64,000 nt of DNA from positions 1-64,000 of the forward strand of contig JAURXZ010000042.1 of NCBI GenBank assembly GCA_030654175.1, in the 5' to 3' direction. Origin of the DNA: Bacteroidia bacterium (GTDB lineage Bacteria; Bacteroidota; Bacteroidia; 2-12-FULL-35-15). The notes under the pieces were generated by a model. It made no database searches. It had not been told where the DNA came from and saw nothing but the letters and a program-made list of their open reading frames with translations. Below, piece after piece: positions 45,798 through 55,000 of this stretch (its first letter is position 1; each line of letters opens with the position of its first letter). The position numbers were made by a program, and so were the translations under genes.

Positions 45798-47249
45798 ATG
45801 AACATGCAAAAAATAAAAAATTACATCAACGGTGAACTTGTTGCGCCTATATCTAACCTTTATATAGATAATTATAATCCTGCAACCGGAAAGGTGTATT
45901 CCTTCATTCCTGATTCAGATGAACAAGATGTAAATCGTGCTACTGAAGCAGCTTTAGCCGCCTTTCCGAAATGGTCGGTAACGCCAAAAGAGGAACGCTC
46001 CCGCATCATGTTGAAAATCGCAGAACTGATCGAAAAAAATTTAGATCGTTTAGCAATTGCTGAATCTATCGATAATGGCAAACCTGTATCATTAGCCAGA
46101 ATGATTGATATTCCACGTGCTGCAAGTAATTTTCATTTTTATGCAACAGGAATTTTGCATTACGCTTCCCACTGCCATGCAATGGAAGATACTGCAATTA
46201 ATTACACATTACGCACACCCGTTGGTGTTGCAGGCTGCATTTCCCCATGGAATTTACCCTTATATTTATTCACCTGGAAAATTGCACCAGCTATCGCATC
46301 CGGAAATTGTGTGGTTGCAAAACCTTCGGAAATCACCCCTATGACAGCCTATTTACTTTCCGAACTTTGTATTGAAGCTGGTTTACCAAAAGGGGTTTTA
46401 AATATTGTACATGGTTATGGACATAAGGTTGGCGCAGCCATTTCAGCTCATCCGAAAATTCCGCTGATATCTTTTACCGGAGGAACAAAAACAGGTGCAG
46501 AAATTGCACGGGTTGCTGCCCCTATGTTCAAAAAAATATCATTGGAATTAGGAGGGAAAAATCCGAATATCATTTTTGCGGATTGCGATTTTGAAAACGC
46601 TGTTAAAACAACATTACATTCATCCTTCGCAAATCAAGGACAGATATGCCTTTGCGGATCGCGTATATTTATTGAAAGATCTATTTATGAAAAATTCAAA
46701 AACGAATTTATTTCAAAAGTAAAAACGTTAAAAGTGGGAAATCCCGCTGATTCCGAAAGCAGGTTAGGTGCAGTAGTTTCAAAAGCTCACATGGAAAAAA
46801 TATTATCCTACGTTGAATTAGCGAAACAAGAAGGCGGAACAATATTATCAGGAGGCCATCAGGTGAAACTGGATGGTGAATTCTCTGAAGGATATTATAT
46901 AGCTCCTACCGTAATTGAAGGGTTAGCATACAATTGCAGAACCAACCAGGAAGAAATTTTTGGCCCTGTTGTAACGCTTACTCCCTTTGAAACCGAAGAA
47001 GAAGTATTAATGTATGCGAACAGCACTCAATATGGTTTATCGGCTATTGTTTGGACAGAAAGCTTAACCCGCGCGCACCGCGTTGCCGGTATGTTGCACG
47101 CAGGTATTGTTTGGATCAACTGTTGGTTACTTCGTGATCTAAGAACTCCGTTTGGAGGAGTAAAAAGTTCCGGAGTAGGCAGAGAAGGCGGATTTGAAGC
47201 ATTCGATTTTTTTACCGAGCCCAAAAATGTGTGTATTAAATTAAAATGA
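45798..47249 (+). CDS. Aldehyde dehydrogenase, 2-hydroxymuconic semialdehyde type
   Basis: NAD-dependent oxidation of an aldehyde to an acid, 483 residues. The base Glu250 is in ISLELGGKN, the nucleophile Cys284 in NQGQICLCGSRIF, with ISPWNLPLY and FTGGTKTG as cofactor and fold motifs. The GQICLCGSRI stretch is typical of ALDH8-like enzymes that act on 2-hydroxymuconic or 2-aminomuconic semialdehyde, in aromatic or kynurenine breakdown. No other gene of those routes is present. It lies 143 bp before the UbiA/PKS cluster in the same direction and may act within it, but that is a guess. Confidence 0.88.
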   Translation: MNMQKIKNYINGELVAPISNLYIDNYNPATGKVYSFIPDSDEQDVNRATEAALAAFPKWSVTPKEERSRIMLKIAELIEKNLDRLAIAESIDNGKPVSLARMIDIPRAASNFHFYATGILHYASHCHAMEDTAINYTLRTPVGVAGCISPWNLPLYLFTWKIAPAIASGNCVVAKPSEITPMTAYLLSELCIEAGLPKGVLNIVHGYGHKVGAAISAHPKIPLISFTGGTKTGAEIARVAAPMFKKISLELGGKNPNIIFADCDFENAVKTTLHSSFANQGQICLCGSRIFIERSIYEKFKNEFISKVKTLKVGNPADSESRLGAVVSKAHMEKILSYVELAKQEGGTILSGGHQVKLDGEFSEGYYIAPTVIEGLAYNCRTNQEEIFGPVVTLTPFETEEEVLMYANSTQYGLSAIVWTESLTRAHRVAGMLHAGIVWINCWLLRDLRTPFGGVKSSGVGREGGFEAFDFFTEPKNVCIKLK

Positions 47250-47392
47250 TTTTTATTTAAGCGAATTCAACTTTTGTATTTAAGCATGCTGGCTATTAAT
47301 ATCCAGTTTTCAACGAAATATTCCGGCACTACTATACAATTATAATATTTTTAGAAATTGGAATTTTTTTTAACTTGAATTTTTATCTAAAT

Positions 47393-48298
47393 ATGGCGAA
47401 TCTAAACATTGCACTTTGGTTTGATAAAAGCACTGTTAAGCACCTTCGTTTGCCATTTTCCTATCATTTAATGCCGGTATTTTTGTTTGCGCTAAGCCAG
47501 ACGAATTCTATTAACTGGCAATCAACAACAATTGCATTTGTGATCCTTCACCTCTTCATTTACCCCTCAAGCAATGGATATAACAGTTATCAGGATCGCG
47601 ATGAAACAAGCATTGGTGGTTTAAAGTATCCACCAAAAGTTACTAAAAATTTGTTTTTTGTTACATTATTGCTGGATATAATTGGTGTATTAAGCGCACT
47701 GTTTATATCCGTATATTTTTCAATATTTGTTTTGTTGTACATACTTATTTCCCGTGCCTACAGCTACCGAAATTTACGATTGAAGAAATATGCTATTCCA
47801 GGATTTTTAACGGTTATGATTTTTCAGGGAGCCTTCACCTATTTAATGGTTTCATCAGCAACAACAGATGTTTCCATTGCGCACTTTTTCTCAACAAACA
47901 ATATGATTTGTATGACCGTGTCAAGTCTCTTTATTGGCAGTGTTTATCCGCTTACTCAAATATATCAGCACCAGGCGGATAAAAAAGATGGCGTAAATAC
48001 TATCAGCTATAAACTAGGGTATATTGGCACATTTTTATTTTCAGCTTCATTTTTTTTACTGGCAACCTTTTTACTATTTTATTATTTCGACTTAAAACAT
48101 CAGCGGATAGCTTTTCTCTTGTTTTCATTAATGATGCTTCCTGTCATATTTCGATTGATGTATTGGTTTAATGAGGTCAGAAAAAATACGGCTAATGCAG
48201 ATTTTGAAAATACAATGGCAATGAATTTTTGGGCCTCCACTTGTATGAACATCTATTTTCTAATTCTAATTGCGAATAACATTTTTGTTTGGTTTTAG
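47393..48298 (+). CDS. UbiA-type prenyltransferase
   Basis: Membrane enzyme of 301 residues that transfers an isoprenyl chain to an aromatic or other acceptor using Mg-bound diphosphate. Motif 1 reads NSYQDRDE (for NDxxDxxxD), and motif 2 in the second half is the DKKDG of YQHQADKKDGVN. About eight helices are visible. ATG 47393 (MANLNIALWF) is preferred over a TTG 18 bases upstream. Its partners in the following genes are a type III polyketide synthase, a methyltransferase, a small membrane protein and a FAD oxidoreductase, which together look like a biosynthetic set; the prenyl donor and acceptor are unknown. It is not a housekeeping UbiA or MenA by context. Confidence 0.88.
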   Translation: MANLNIALWFDKSTVKHLRLPFSYHLMPVFLFALSQTNSINWQSTTIAFVILHLFIYPSSNGYNSYQDRDETSIGGLKYPPKVTKNLFFVTLLLDIIGVLSALFISVYFSIFVLLYILISRAYSYRNLRLKKYAIPGFLTVMIFQGAFTYLMVSSATTDVSIAHFFSTNNMICMTVSSLFIGSVYPLTQIYQHQADKKDGVNTISYKLGYIGTFLFSASFFLLATFLLFYYFDLKHQRIAFLLFSLMMLPVIFRLMYWFNEVRKNTANADFENTMAMNFWASTCMNIYFLILIANNIFVWF

Positions 48299-48367
48299 TG
48301 CTATTTACAATAGTCGCAGCGATTTAAAAGGCAAATCGATTTTATCGATAATTTTAAAAAAGAATAA

Positions 48368-49465
48368 ATGAGTAAAATAGTTTCGATAGGAACAGCAGTA
48401 CCTGAATATGGCACAGAACAAAGTGTTATACTCGGCTTCATGAAGGATGCTTATAACGATGATATAGCGTCACGTAAGCTGAATGTGCTATTCAGGCATA
48501 GCGGTATCAGCACGCGGTATTCTACTGTTCCTGATTTTGATAAAACAAAATTGAAAACTGTTCTTTTTAATGAAAAACAAGACACCTCAACTGTTGAAAA
48601 CAGATTAAATATCTTTAAAGAAAAAGCGGCACCCCTTGCTATTATGGCAATATCGAATGTATTTAAAAAAATCAACACGGACATTTCCGATTTTGGAGTC
48701 ACCCATTTAATTACCGTTTCCTGTACAGGCTTGTATGCCCCGGGAATTGATTCACAATTAATTGAAGAACTTAATTTACCAAATGATATTTTCCATATTT
48801 CTGTCAATTTTTTAGGTTGCAATGCCGCATTCCATGCATTAAAAATTGCAGATCTCATCACCAGATCTGATGACAATGCAAAAGTGCTGATCGTTTGTGT
48901 TGAGCTATGTACATTGCATTTTCAGCCAAAAAACAATCACGACAATTTATTATCAAACACCATTTTTGGCGATGGAGCTGCTGCTGTAATTATAACCTCT
49001 GATAAGTATCAAAACAATGCCTTACAGAACAGCTTGGTTATCGATGGGTTTTATTCATTGTTACTGCCAAAAGGAAAAGACCTAATGGGCTGGAATATCA
49101 CACCAGTAAATTTTGAAATGATATTAGATGCAAAAATACCGGATTTCATTGGGAGTGAGATCAATTCTATTATTTTAAAGGCATGCAAAACATTTAATAT
49201 AGAGCCTAACACCATTAAAAAATGGGCTGTACATCCGGGAGGAAAAAAAATATTGGACACCATTAAAAAAGAGTTACAACTTAATGAGGAGGATTTAAAA
49301 TATTCCTATAAAATACTGGATGAATACGGTAACATGTCCTCTCCTACCATTTTGTTTGTGTTGAATGAATTAATGGAAGAGAAACAGAATAAAAATGATT
49401 CTGTTTTTTCAATTGGTTTTGGCCCAGGATTAAGCATCGAGACTGCACTCTTTCGTTTTGAATAA
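48368..49465 (+). CDS. Type III polyketide synthase (chalcone synthase-like)
   Basis: Homodimeric condensing enzyme that builds polyketides from CoA thioesters and malonyl-CoA. The triad is Cys119 (VSCTGLYAPG), His289 (WAVHPGGKK) and Asn322 (YGNMSSPTILF). GFGPGLSIE near the C-terminus is the family GxGPG loop. Length 365 is usual. The product type (alkylresorcinol, alkylpyrone or a small aromatic ring) cannot be read from these residues. It begins 69 bp after the UbiA gene and is followed after 23 bp by a methyltransferase. Confidence 0.93.
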   Translation: MSKIVSIGTAVPEYGTEQSVILGFMKDAYNDDIASRKLNVLFRHSGISTRYSTVPDFDKTKLKTVLFNEKQDTSTVENRLNIFKEKAAPLAIMAISNVFKKINTDISDFGVTHLITVSCTGLYAPGIDSQLIEELNLPNDIFHISVNFLGCNAAFHALKIADLITRSDDNAKVLIVCVELCTLHFQPKNNHDNLLSNTIFGDGAAAVIITSDKYQNNALQNSLVIDGFYSLLLPKGKDLMGWNITPVNFEMILDAKIPDFIGSEINSIILKACKTFNIEPNTIKKWAVHPGGKKILDTIKKELQLNEEDLKYSYKILDEYGNMSSPTILFVLNELMEEKQNKNDSVFSIGFGPGLSIETALFRFE

Positions 49466-49488
49466 AACAATGGTCATTTTCACATAAC

Positions 49489-50214
49489 ATGAGCAATAAA
49501 TTTTCCAATCGATCCTACGAATCTGAATTACTGGATGCTCCAAACATTCCTCCAGAATTATTATTTCAAAATTTAAAAGAACTCGATCTCATTAATCAAA
49601 CTCTTGGCGGACATGCTGTTACAATTGCCGGAATAAAAGAACTGCTTACAGACAAAAACAAGATATACCACATTGTTGATATCGGCTGTGGCGGAGGAGA
49701 TGCGATGAAAAGGATTGCTGAATGGGCAAAAAAAAATAACTATAAAGTAAAATTAACAGGGGTCGATTTTAATAGTGACGCCATAAATTATATGAAAATT
49801 TATTGCAATGATTATCCGGAGATCAATGGAGTGAAAAATGATTATCGTGAGTTTTTGAAAAATGATAATACAGTTGATATTATTCATTGCTCTTTGTTTT
49901 GCCATCATTTAAAAGATGATGAATTAATTGAATTATTTACCTGTATAAGACAATTTGCTAAAATAGGTTTTGTGATAAATGATTTACATCGTCACTGGTT
50001 TGCCTATTACAGTATTAAATTTTTAACCCGTTTATTAAACGGATCTTCATTAGTAAGGAACGATGCACCGCTGTCCGTGTTGAGGGGATTTAAAAATTCA
50101 GAGTTAAAAAAATTGTTAGAGAAAGCAGAAGTAAAAAATGTTGATCTGAAATGGATGTGGGCATTCCGATATTTAATTATTCATCGAAATGAAAAGTATG
50201 CAGGACATCAATAA
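49489..50214 (+). CDS. SAM-dependent class I methyltransferase
   Basis: Protein of 241 residues with the SAM-binding motif VDIGCGGGDAMKRIA (motif I) and TGVDFNSDAINYM (motif II). IIHCSLFCHHLKDDEL follows in the usual place. The rest is lineage-specific. Its location in the PKS cluster suggests that it methylates the polyketide or quinone product on O or C. Its last 26 bp overlap the following gene. Confidence 0.9.
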   Translation: MSNKFSNRSYESELLDAPNIPPELLFQNLKELDLINQTLGGHAVTIAGIKELLTDKNKIYHIVDIGCGGGDAMKRIAEWAKKNNYKVKLTGVDFNSDAINYMKIYCNDYPEINGVKNDYREFLKNDNTVDIIHCSLFCHHLKDDELIELFTCIRQFAKIGFVINDLHRHWFAYYSIKFLTRLLNGSSLVRNDAPLSVLRGFKNSELKKLLEKAEVKNVDLKWMWAFRYLIIHRNEKYAGHQ

Positions 50215-50665
50215 AGGTTCAAAAAAAATAAGCTCCTTTGTTTTTTGGCAAAGGTGGCTTTTCTATACCAGCCTGCTGTTTGCTTTGTTTGGAATTGCTC
50301 TCGCTCTATATGGTAACAACCCAGTATTCACCCCTTACATTCAAGCGCTTGCACGCCTTTTCTGGCATCAACAAAATATACCGGCAGACTTTGGACCTTT
50401 TTTATTTTTTATTTGTGGCCCATTAGGTGCTACTATTGCATGCTCCTATATTTTACTTGCCTACTTAGCATGGCATCCTTTCAAGAGGAAGGAACGTTGG
50501 GCACGTAACGCCATTATGGTAGCCTTTGGCACATGGGTTATTTTAGATTCTGCAGTTTGCATTTATTATAATGTTTATTTTCAGGTATATTTAATTAATG
50601 GTTTTTCTATCCTCCAAAAGGCATTACCCTTGATTTTTACCTGGAAAGACTTTAAAAACAGTTAG
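50189..50665 (+). CDS. Small membrane protein of the PKS cluster, unknown function
   Basis: 158 residues with about four hydrophobic helices: FVFWQRWLFYTSLLFALFGIALAL, FGPFLFFICGPLGATIACSYILLAYL, NAIMVAFGTWVILDSAVCIYY and a last one. No family recognised. It overlaps the methyltransferase by 26 bp and stands 12 bp before the oxidoreductase, so its place in the operon is certain while its job is not. It could be a transport or assembly subunit, or a membrane anchor for the soluble enzymes. Confidence 0.75.
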   Translation: MKSMQDINKGSKKISSFVFWQRWLFYTSLLFALFGIALALYGNNPVFTPYIQALARLFWHQQNIPADFGPFLFFICGPLGATIACSYILLAYLAWHPFKRKERWARNAIMVAFGTWVILDSAVCIYYNVYFQVYLINGFSILQKALPLIFTWKDFKNS

Positions 50666-50677
50666 ATCAATTATTGA

Positions 50678-51832
50678 GTGGCTCAAGAAAAAAATCAAAT
50701 AAAAGAAAACAATCAGATCGCCATTATTGGTGGTGGTTTGGCAGGATTAACGTTGTCTATTCAAATGGCCGATGCGGGTTACTCTTGCTTATTATTTGAA
50801 AAGCATAAATATCCTTTTCATAAAGTTTGTGGTGAGTATATTTCAATGGAATCCTGGAGTTTCCTGGAACGATTGGGCTTAAACCTATCTGAAATGAATT
50901 TACCGCAAATAAAAAAACTGAATGTTTCATCGCCATCCGGAAAATGCTTTGAGCATGAACTTGATTTAGGTGGATTTGGAATAAGTCGTTTTTTGCTGGA
51001 TTCTAAACTGGCTGAAATTGCTATAAATAAGGGAGTAAAACTGATCGATGATTGCAAAGTAAATGACGTAAAATTCCATGAAAATAGTTTTACAATAGAT
51101 TCTGAAAAAGGGAATTATTCTGCTTCTGTTTGTGTCGGTGCATGGGGCAAGCATAGTAATTTAGATAATAAATTAGCCCGTTGGTTCACAACAAATTTCA
51201 GTAAAAGAAAAAAAAATTATGTAGGAATAAAGTACCATATAAACATTGATTTCCCTGACGATTTGATAGAATTACATAATTTCAAAAATGGTTACTGCGG
51301 TATTTCAAAAATTGAAAACAGTAAGTATTGTTTTTGTTACCTGACGGATTCTGAAAATCTGAAAAAACATAACGGGGATATAAAAAAAATGGAAGAAAGG
51401 GTGTTAATGCAAAATCCGGTTTTGAAAAAGTATTTTACTCAGGCTAACTTTTTATTTGAGAAGCCTTTGGTTATTTCACAAATTAAAATAGGATATAAAA
51501 AAGCCGTTGAAAACAATATTCTGATGTTGGGTGATGCCGCTGGTAATATTGCCCCGCTCGCTGGAAATGGGATGAGTATGGCCATGCGAAGTTCTTTTCT
51601 TCTGAATAAATTATTGATAAATTATTTCAATAGAGAAATCACAAGAGTTGAATTAGAAAACAAGTACGAGAAAATATGGAAATCAGAATTCCAAAAACGC
51701 ATTAACTTTTCGGTTTATTTACAATATCTCTTGAAAAATAAACTCATGACCAATATTGCTATTACAGTGTTTAAAGCAATTCCATTCTTGAAAAACACGA
51801 TCATTAAATCAACCCACGGAAAGCCTTTTTAA
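50678..51832 (+). CDS. FAD-dependent oxidoreductase (geranylgeranyl reductase/hydroxylase type)
   Basis: Flavoprotein of 384 residues starting at GTG 50678. The FAD fingerprint IAIIGGGLAGLTLSIQMADAG (from ~15) is followed by KVCGEYIS, and the second FAD motif MLGDAAGNIAPLAGNGMSMA is near ~290. The pattern fits the geranylgeranyl-reductase and aromatic hydroxylase relatives. With a PKS, a methyltransferase and a prenyltransferase beside it, a reduction or hydroxylation of the product is the likely step. An analogous set (PKS, methyltransferase, flavoprotein hydroxylase) makes phenolic lipids in Streptomyces griseus (srsABC). Confidence 0.88.
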   Translation: MAQEKNQIKENNQIAIIGGGLAGLTLSIQMADAGYSCLLFEKHKYPFHKVCGEYISMESWSFLERLGLNLSEMNLPQIKKLNVSSPSGKCFEHELDLGGFGISRFLLDSKLAEIAINKGVKLIDDCKVNDVKFHENSFTIDSEKGNYSASVCVGAWGKHSNLDNKLARWFTTNFSKRKKNYVGIKYHINIDFPDDLIELHNFKNGYCGISKIENSKYCFCYLTDSENLKKHNGDIKKMEERVLMQNPVLKKYFTQANFLFEKPLVISQIKIGYKKAVENNILMLGDAAGNIAPLAGNGMSMAMRSSFLLNKLLINYFNREITRVELENKYEKIWKSEFQKRINFSVYLQYLLKNKLMTNIAITVFKAIPFLKNTIIKSTHGKPF

Positions 51833-52028
51833 GACGACAATTGTCAAAAGCAATCCCATCAGTCAAAACACACCTCCTCATTCTTAAATTAAGCGAACTT
51901 TGAGCACAGCCTTAAAAATAAAAAAAACAACCGCAAAAGCCCTAACGATACAACTTTTTTTGATTTTTCTGCATCTTTTTATTACATTGCAGTAGAATTT
52001 TGCCTCTATTCAGTAAAAAAAGAAAAGC

Positions 52029-55000
52029 ATGAAAAATTTTCTACTCTTTATTTTCGCTTTTCTCTATTACCACTGCTATGGTCAGGGCAATATGATTGCT
52101 ATTAACAGCACGGTGCCGCCACAAATGACTATTTGTGGGGTGCCTAAATCCTTCGCCATTTCTATTTTTAACCCTTCCCCTTTTTTACTTACCAACGACA
52201 CATTGAAACTAACCATGCCTTCGGGCATAGATTATCAGATAGGATCTATAACAGGGGCAACCGAATTAAACATCACAAATCTGAGTCAGCCCACTTTTTT
52301 ATTGCCCAACATTTCTAATTTAACAACGTTAAACATCACCTATATTGCTGTCGCACATTGCAGTGTTATGGCATATCTTGCCGGAGGAGGTATAATCGAG
52401 AATGTTGTTCGTGTTAATTATTTCGCTAATAACACCACAAATTACGATTCACATACTACCTACTCTTACATAGTTAGGCAACCTAATTTATCCATTTCGG
52501 CTGTTACCAATCAATCCTATACCGGTAATATAGGGGATGTGTTTACACGATGTATCACTGTTACCAATGGTGGCTTAGGTGAACTTAGCCAGTTTACATT
52601 AACAGATATTCATGGTTCCGGAATTCAAATATCAGCGGTAAACAAAGGGACCTGGACCAATTCAGGGTTAACAGAAACAATTGAGTTGAGCGGTGCGGAT
52701 TTTGCATTGATTGGTGACGGGGATAATTTATTTGAGAACGGAGAAAGCATTACAATCTGTGAAACAGTAAATGTGCTTGATTGTATTTCTGTCGCATCAA
52801 CTTTTGAAGCGTATTGGGGGTGTAATGCAGAGCATTGCCAGTCCTCTGTTTCTAATGCTAACGTTGTTTTTCCTAATTTGATTCCTAATTTGGTGATCAC
52901 TCCTATTGCTGCCATAAATTCATGTATTGGAGCAGGAAATGCAAGTTTGCAACAACTCAAAATTGTCAACACAGGATTAGGAAAGGCTGTAAATGTTTTG
53001 ATGGATGTTTTTCAGTCTACAAACATTGGCTACCAGGCTAATCTGGGCTCAAACATTGACCCGGCAAGCTTTACCATACAGATAGGCTACTCAGGAACAC
53101 CATCTTCAATTATTCCTACAAGTACTTTTGCAACTGCAACTCTTGCGTGCATGACAACTCCCAAAGGAAGGGTATTGTTTACTATTCCTTCTATTAATGC
53201 CGGTGATACAGTTTATGTAAAATGGAACAGTTATAGCTGCTGCTATAATGAGTGCATAAGTGTAGGGCATTATGATATCAACGGCTGGCGATTTAAGGGC
53301 AGTTATCAGAATATCTGCCAAAGCACCTACGTAATTTCTGAAACATGGGGTAAAGTGTATTCACGAATGCGCGCAGGCCTCACAAACAATGGTTCCCCCT
53401 CAACTTTAACTTCCGGCCAAACTGGTACTTTTAATTTTTTGTTTTCCTATTATGAACATTCTTTTCCTGTAGGACCCGGAGCTTATTGGAAATTTGAATT
53501 TACTCTGCCTCCCTGTTTAAGATATGTCCCGGGGGCGGGAAACCTCCAGATTCTTCGGTCTAACGGAATTAATACCTGGACACCCACTTCTGTAACCACT
53601 TCAGGAAATATTGTTACTGCTGTTTTTAATGGCAATGCGCCATGGAGTCTTACCCAGGCCGAAATAAAGATTAATTTAACTGTTGATTGTGCCAGTTGCG
53701 GAGGAACCGGCAGTTCCGGTGCAGTTAGCATAAAATCCTATTATATCCCCAACAGCACATGTGCCTGCGCTATTGGTGTTTCATGCCAAAATGCAGCTAT
53801 TAATATTCTTTGTCCAACAGCCTGCCCCGAAGGTATGATCAACAGTAGTTATGAAATGAAACGCACAAGCTACGGCAAGCCCGATAATGAAGCAGGAGGG
53901 GGTAACGGTCTGCCTGATTTAATTGGAAGTTTAGATTTTACAAAAATTAAAACCGACAGGGCCATGTTTGGTGATACCATTACAGCATCATTTAACGGGA
54001 AGGTCAAAACCAGCTTAACGTATCCCTCCTGGCAGTATTGTTATGCCAATTCTTCCATGTCAAATGGTAACCGCCTGGATTTTTTGGATGCCACATTAAA
54101 AATATACCGGGGAGGTCTGGTAGTTGCCACCTGTACTAATTTTACAACACCGGGTAATCCTGTAGTTACCACTACCGGAACAACGAGGGTTTTTAAATAT
54201 GACCTGAGCACACTTGCACTTGGAGGCTGTCTCCCGGGAGGCTTCACCTATTCCAATAATGATTCCCTTGTATTTAAGCCCCGATATAAAGTTGCTTCAA
54301 ATATCGGAAACGCGACTCCTTTAAATTGTTACTCAACCAATGAATTTTACCTGAGTGATATTGCAAACCCAAGCTTAGCTATCAACAAATTTCAGTGTGG
54401 AAAGTTTAATGGAAATTGTTCCATAATAGGATATTATTTTACCAATTATGGCCCCGAAAGTTATTCTGTAAAATCCTGTAATGATATAATTATACGTCAG
54501 AATTATTACCTCAGTATTGGTCCATGTTGTAATAATTACGCAGGTGGAAATTTATTTCCTTATGAATGCCGCAACTGGTCACACATCAATATATTAACAG
54601 CGGTAATGCCATCAGGATATAATTATATTTCTGCACGCTTCAATCAGGTTAGAACTTCAGGAACACTTAATAGTAATACATCTCTCTGGATACCATTAAC
54701 ACCGAACAATTCCAATTCAGATACGCTTACATTTCCGGTAGAACAATATTTTGATGGATACGGAGGAACCGTGCCTTTGAGTGATGATGGATATCATGGC
54801 ACTTTAGAGATTACCATGCGTCCTTCATGTAAAGTAACTCCCGTTTTGTCTCAGGGCATAAAACATGATTGGACATTTGCCGTTACTCCATTTAATTATT
54901 TAACCGGACCAGGAAGCGCTTCTACATTTTCATCATTGGTTCAGGATTATATTGTTTACGAAGCCCCTGTTTTGTTTTTGCAGGCAACATTACCTTCAAT

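Noticed and set aside
48368-49465. FabH or a beta-ketoacyl-ACP synthase III in place of the type III PKS
   Set aside because: VSCTGLYAPG, GNMSSPT and GFGPGLSIE with a length of 365 match type III PKS; FabH has different motifs near the Asn and a length close to 320.
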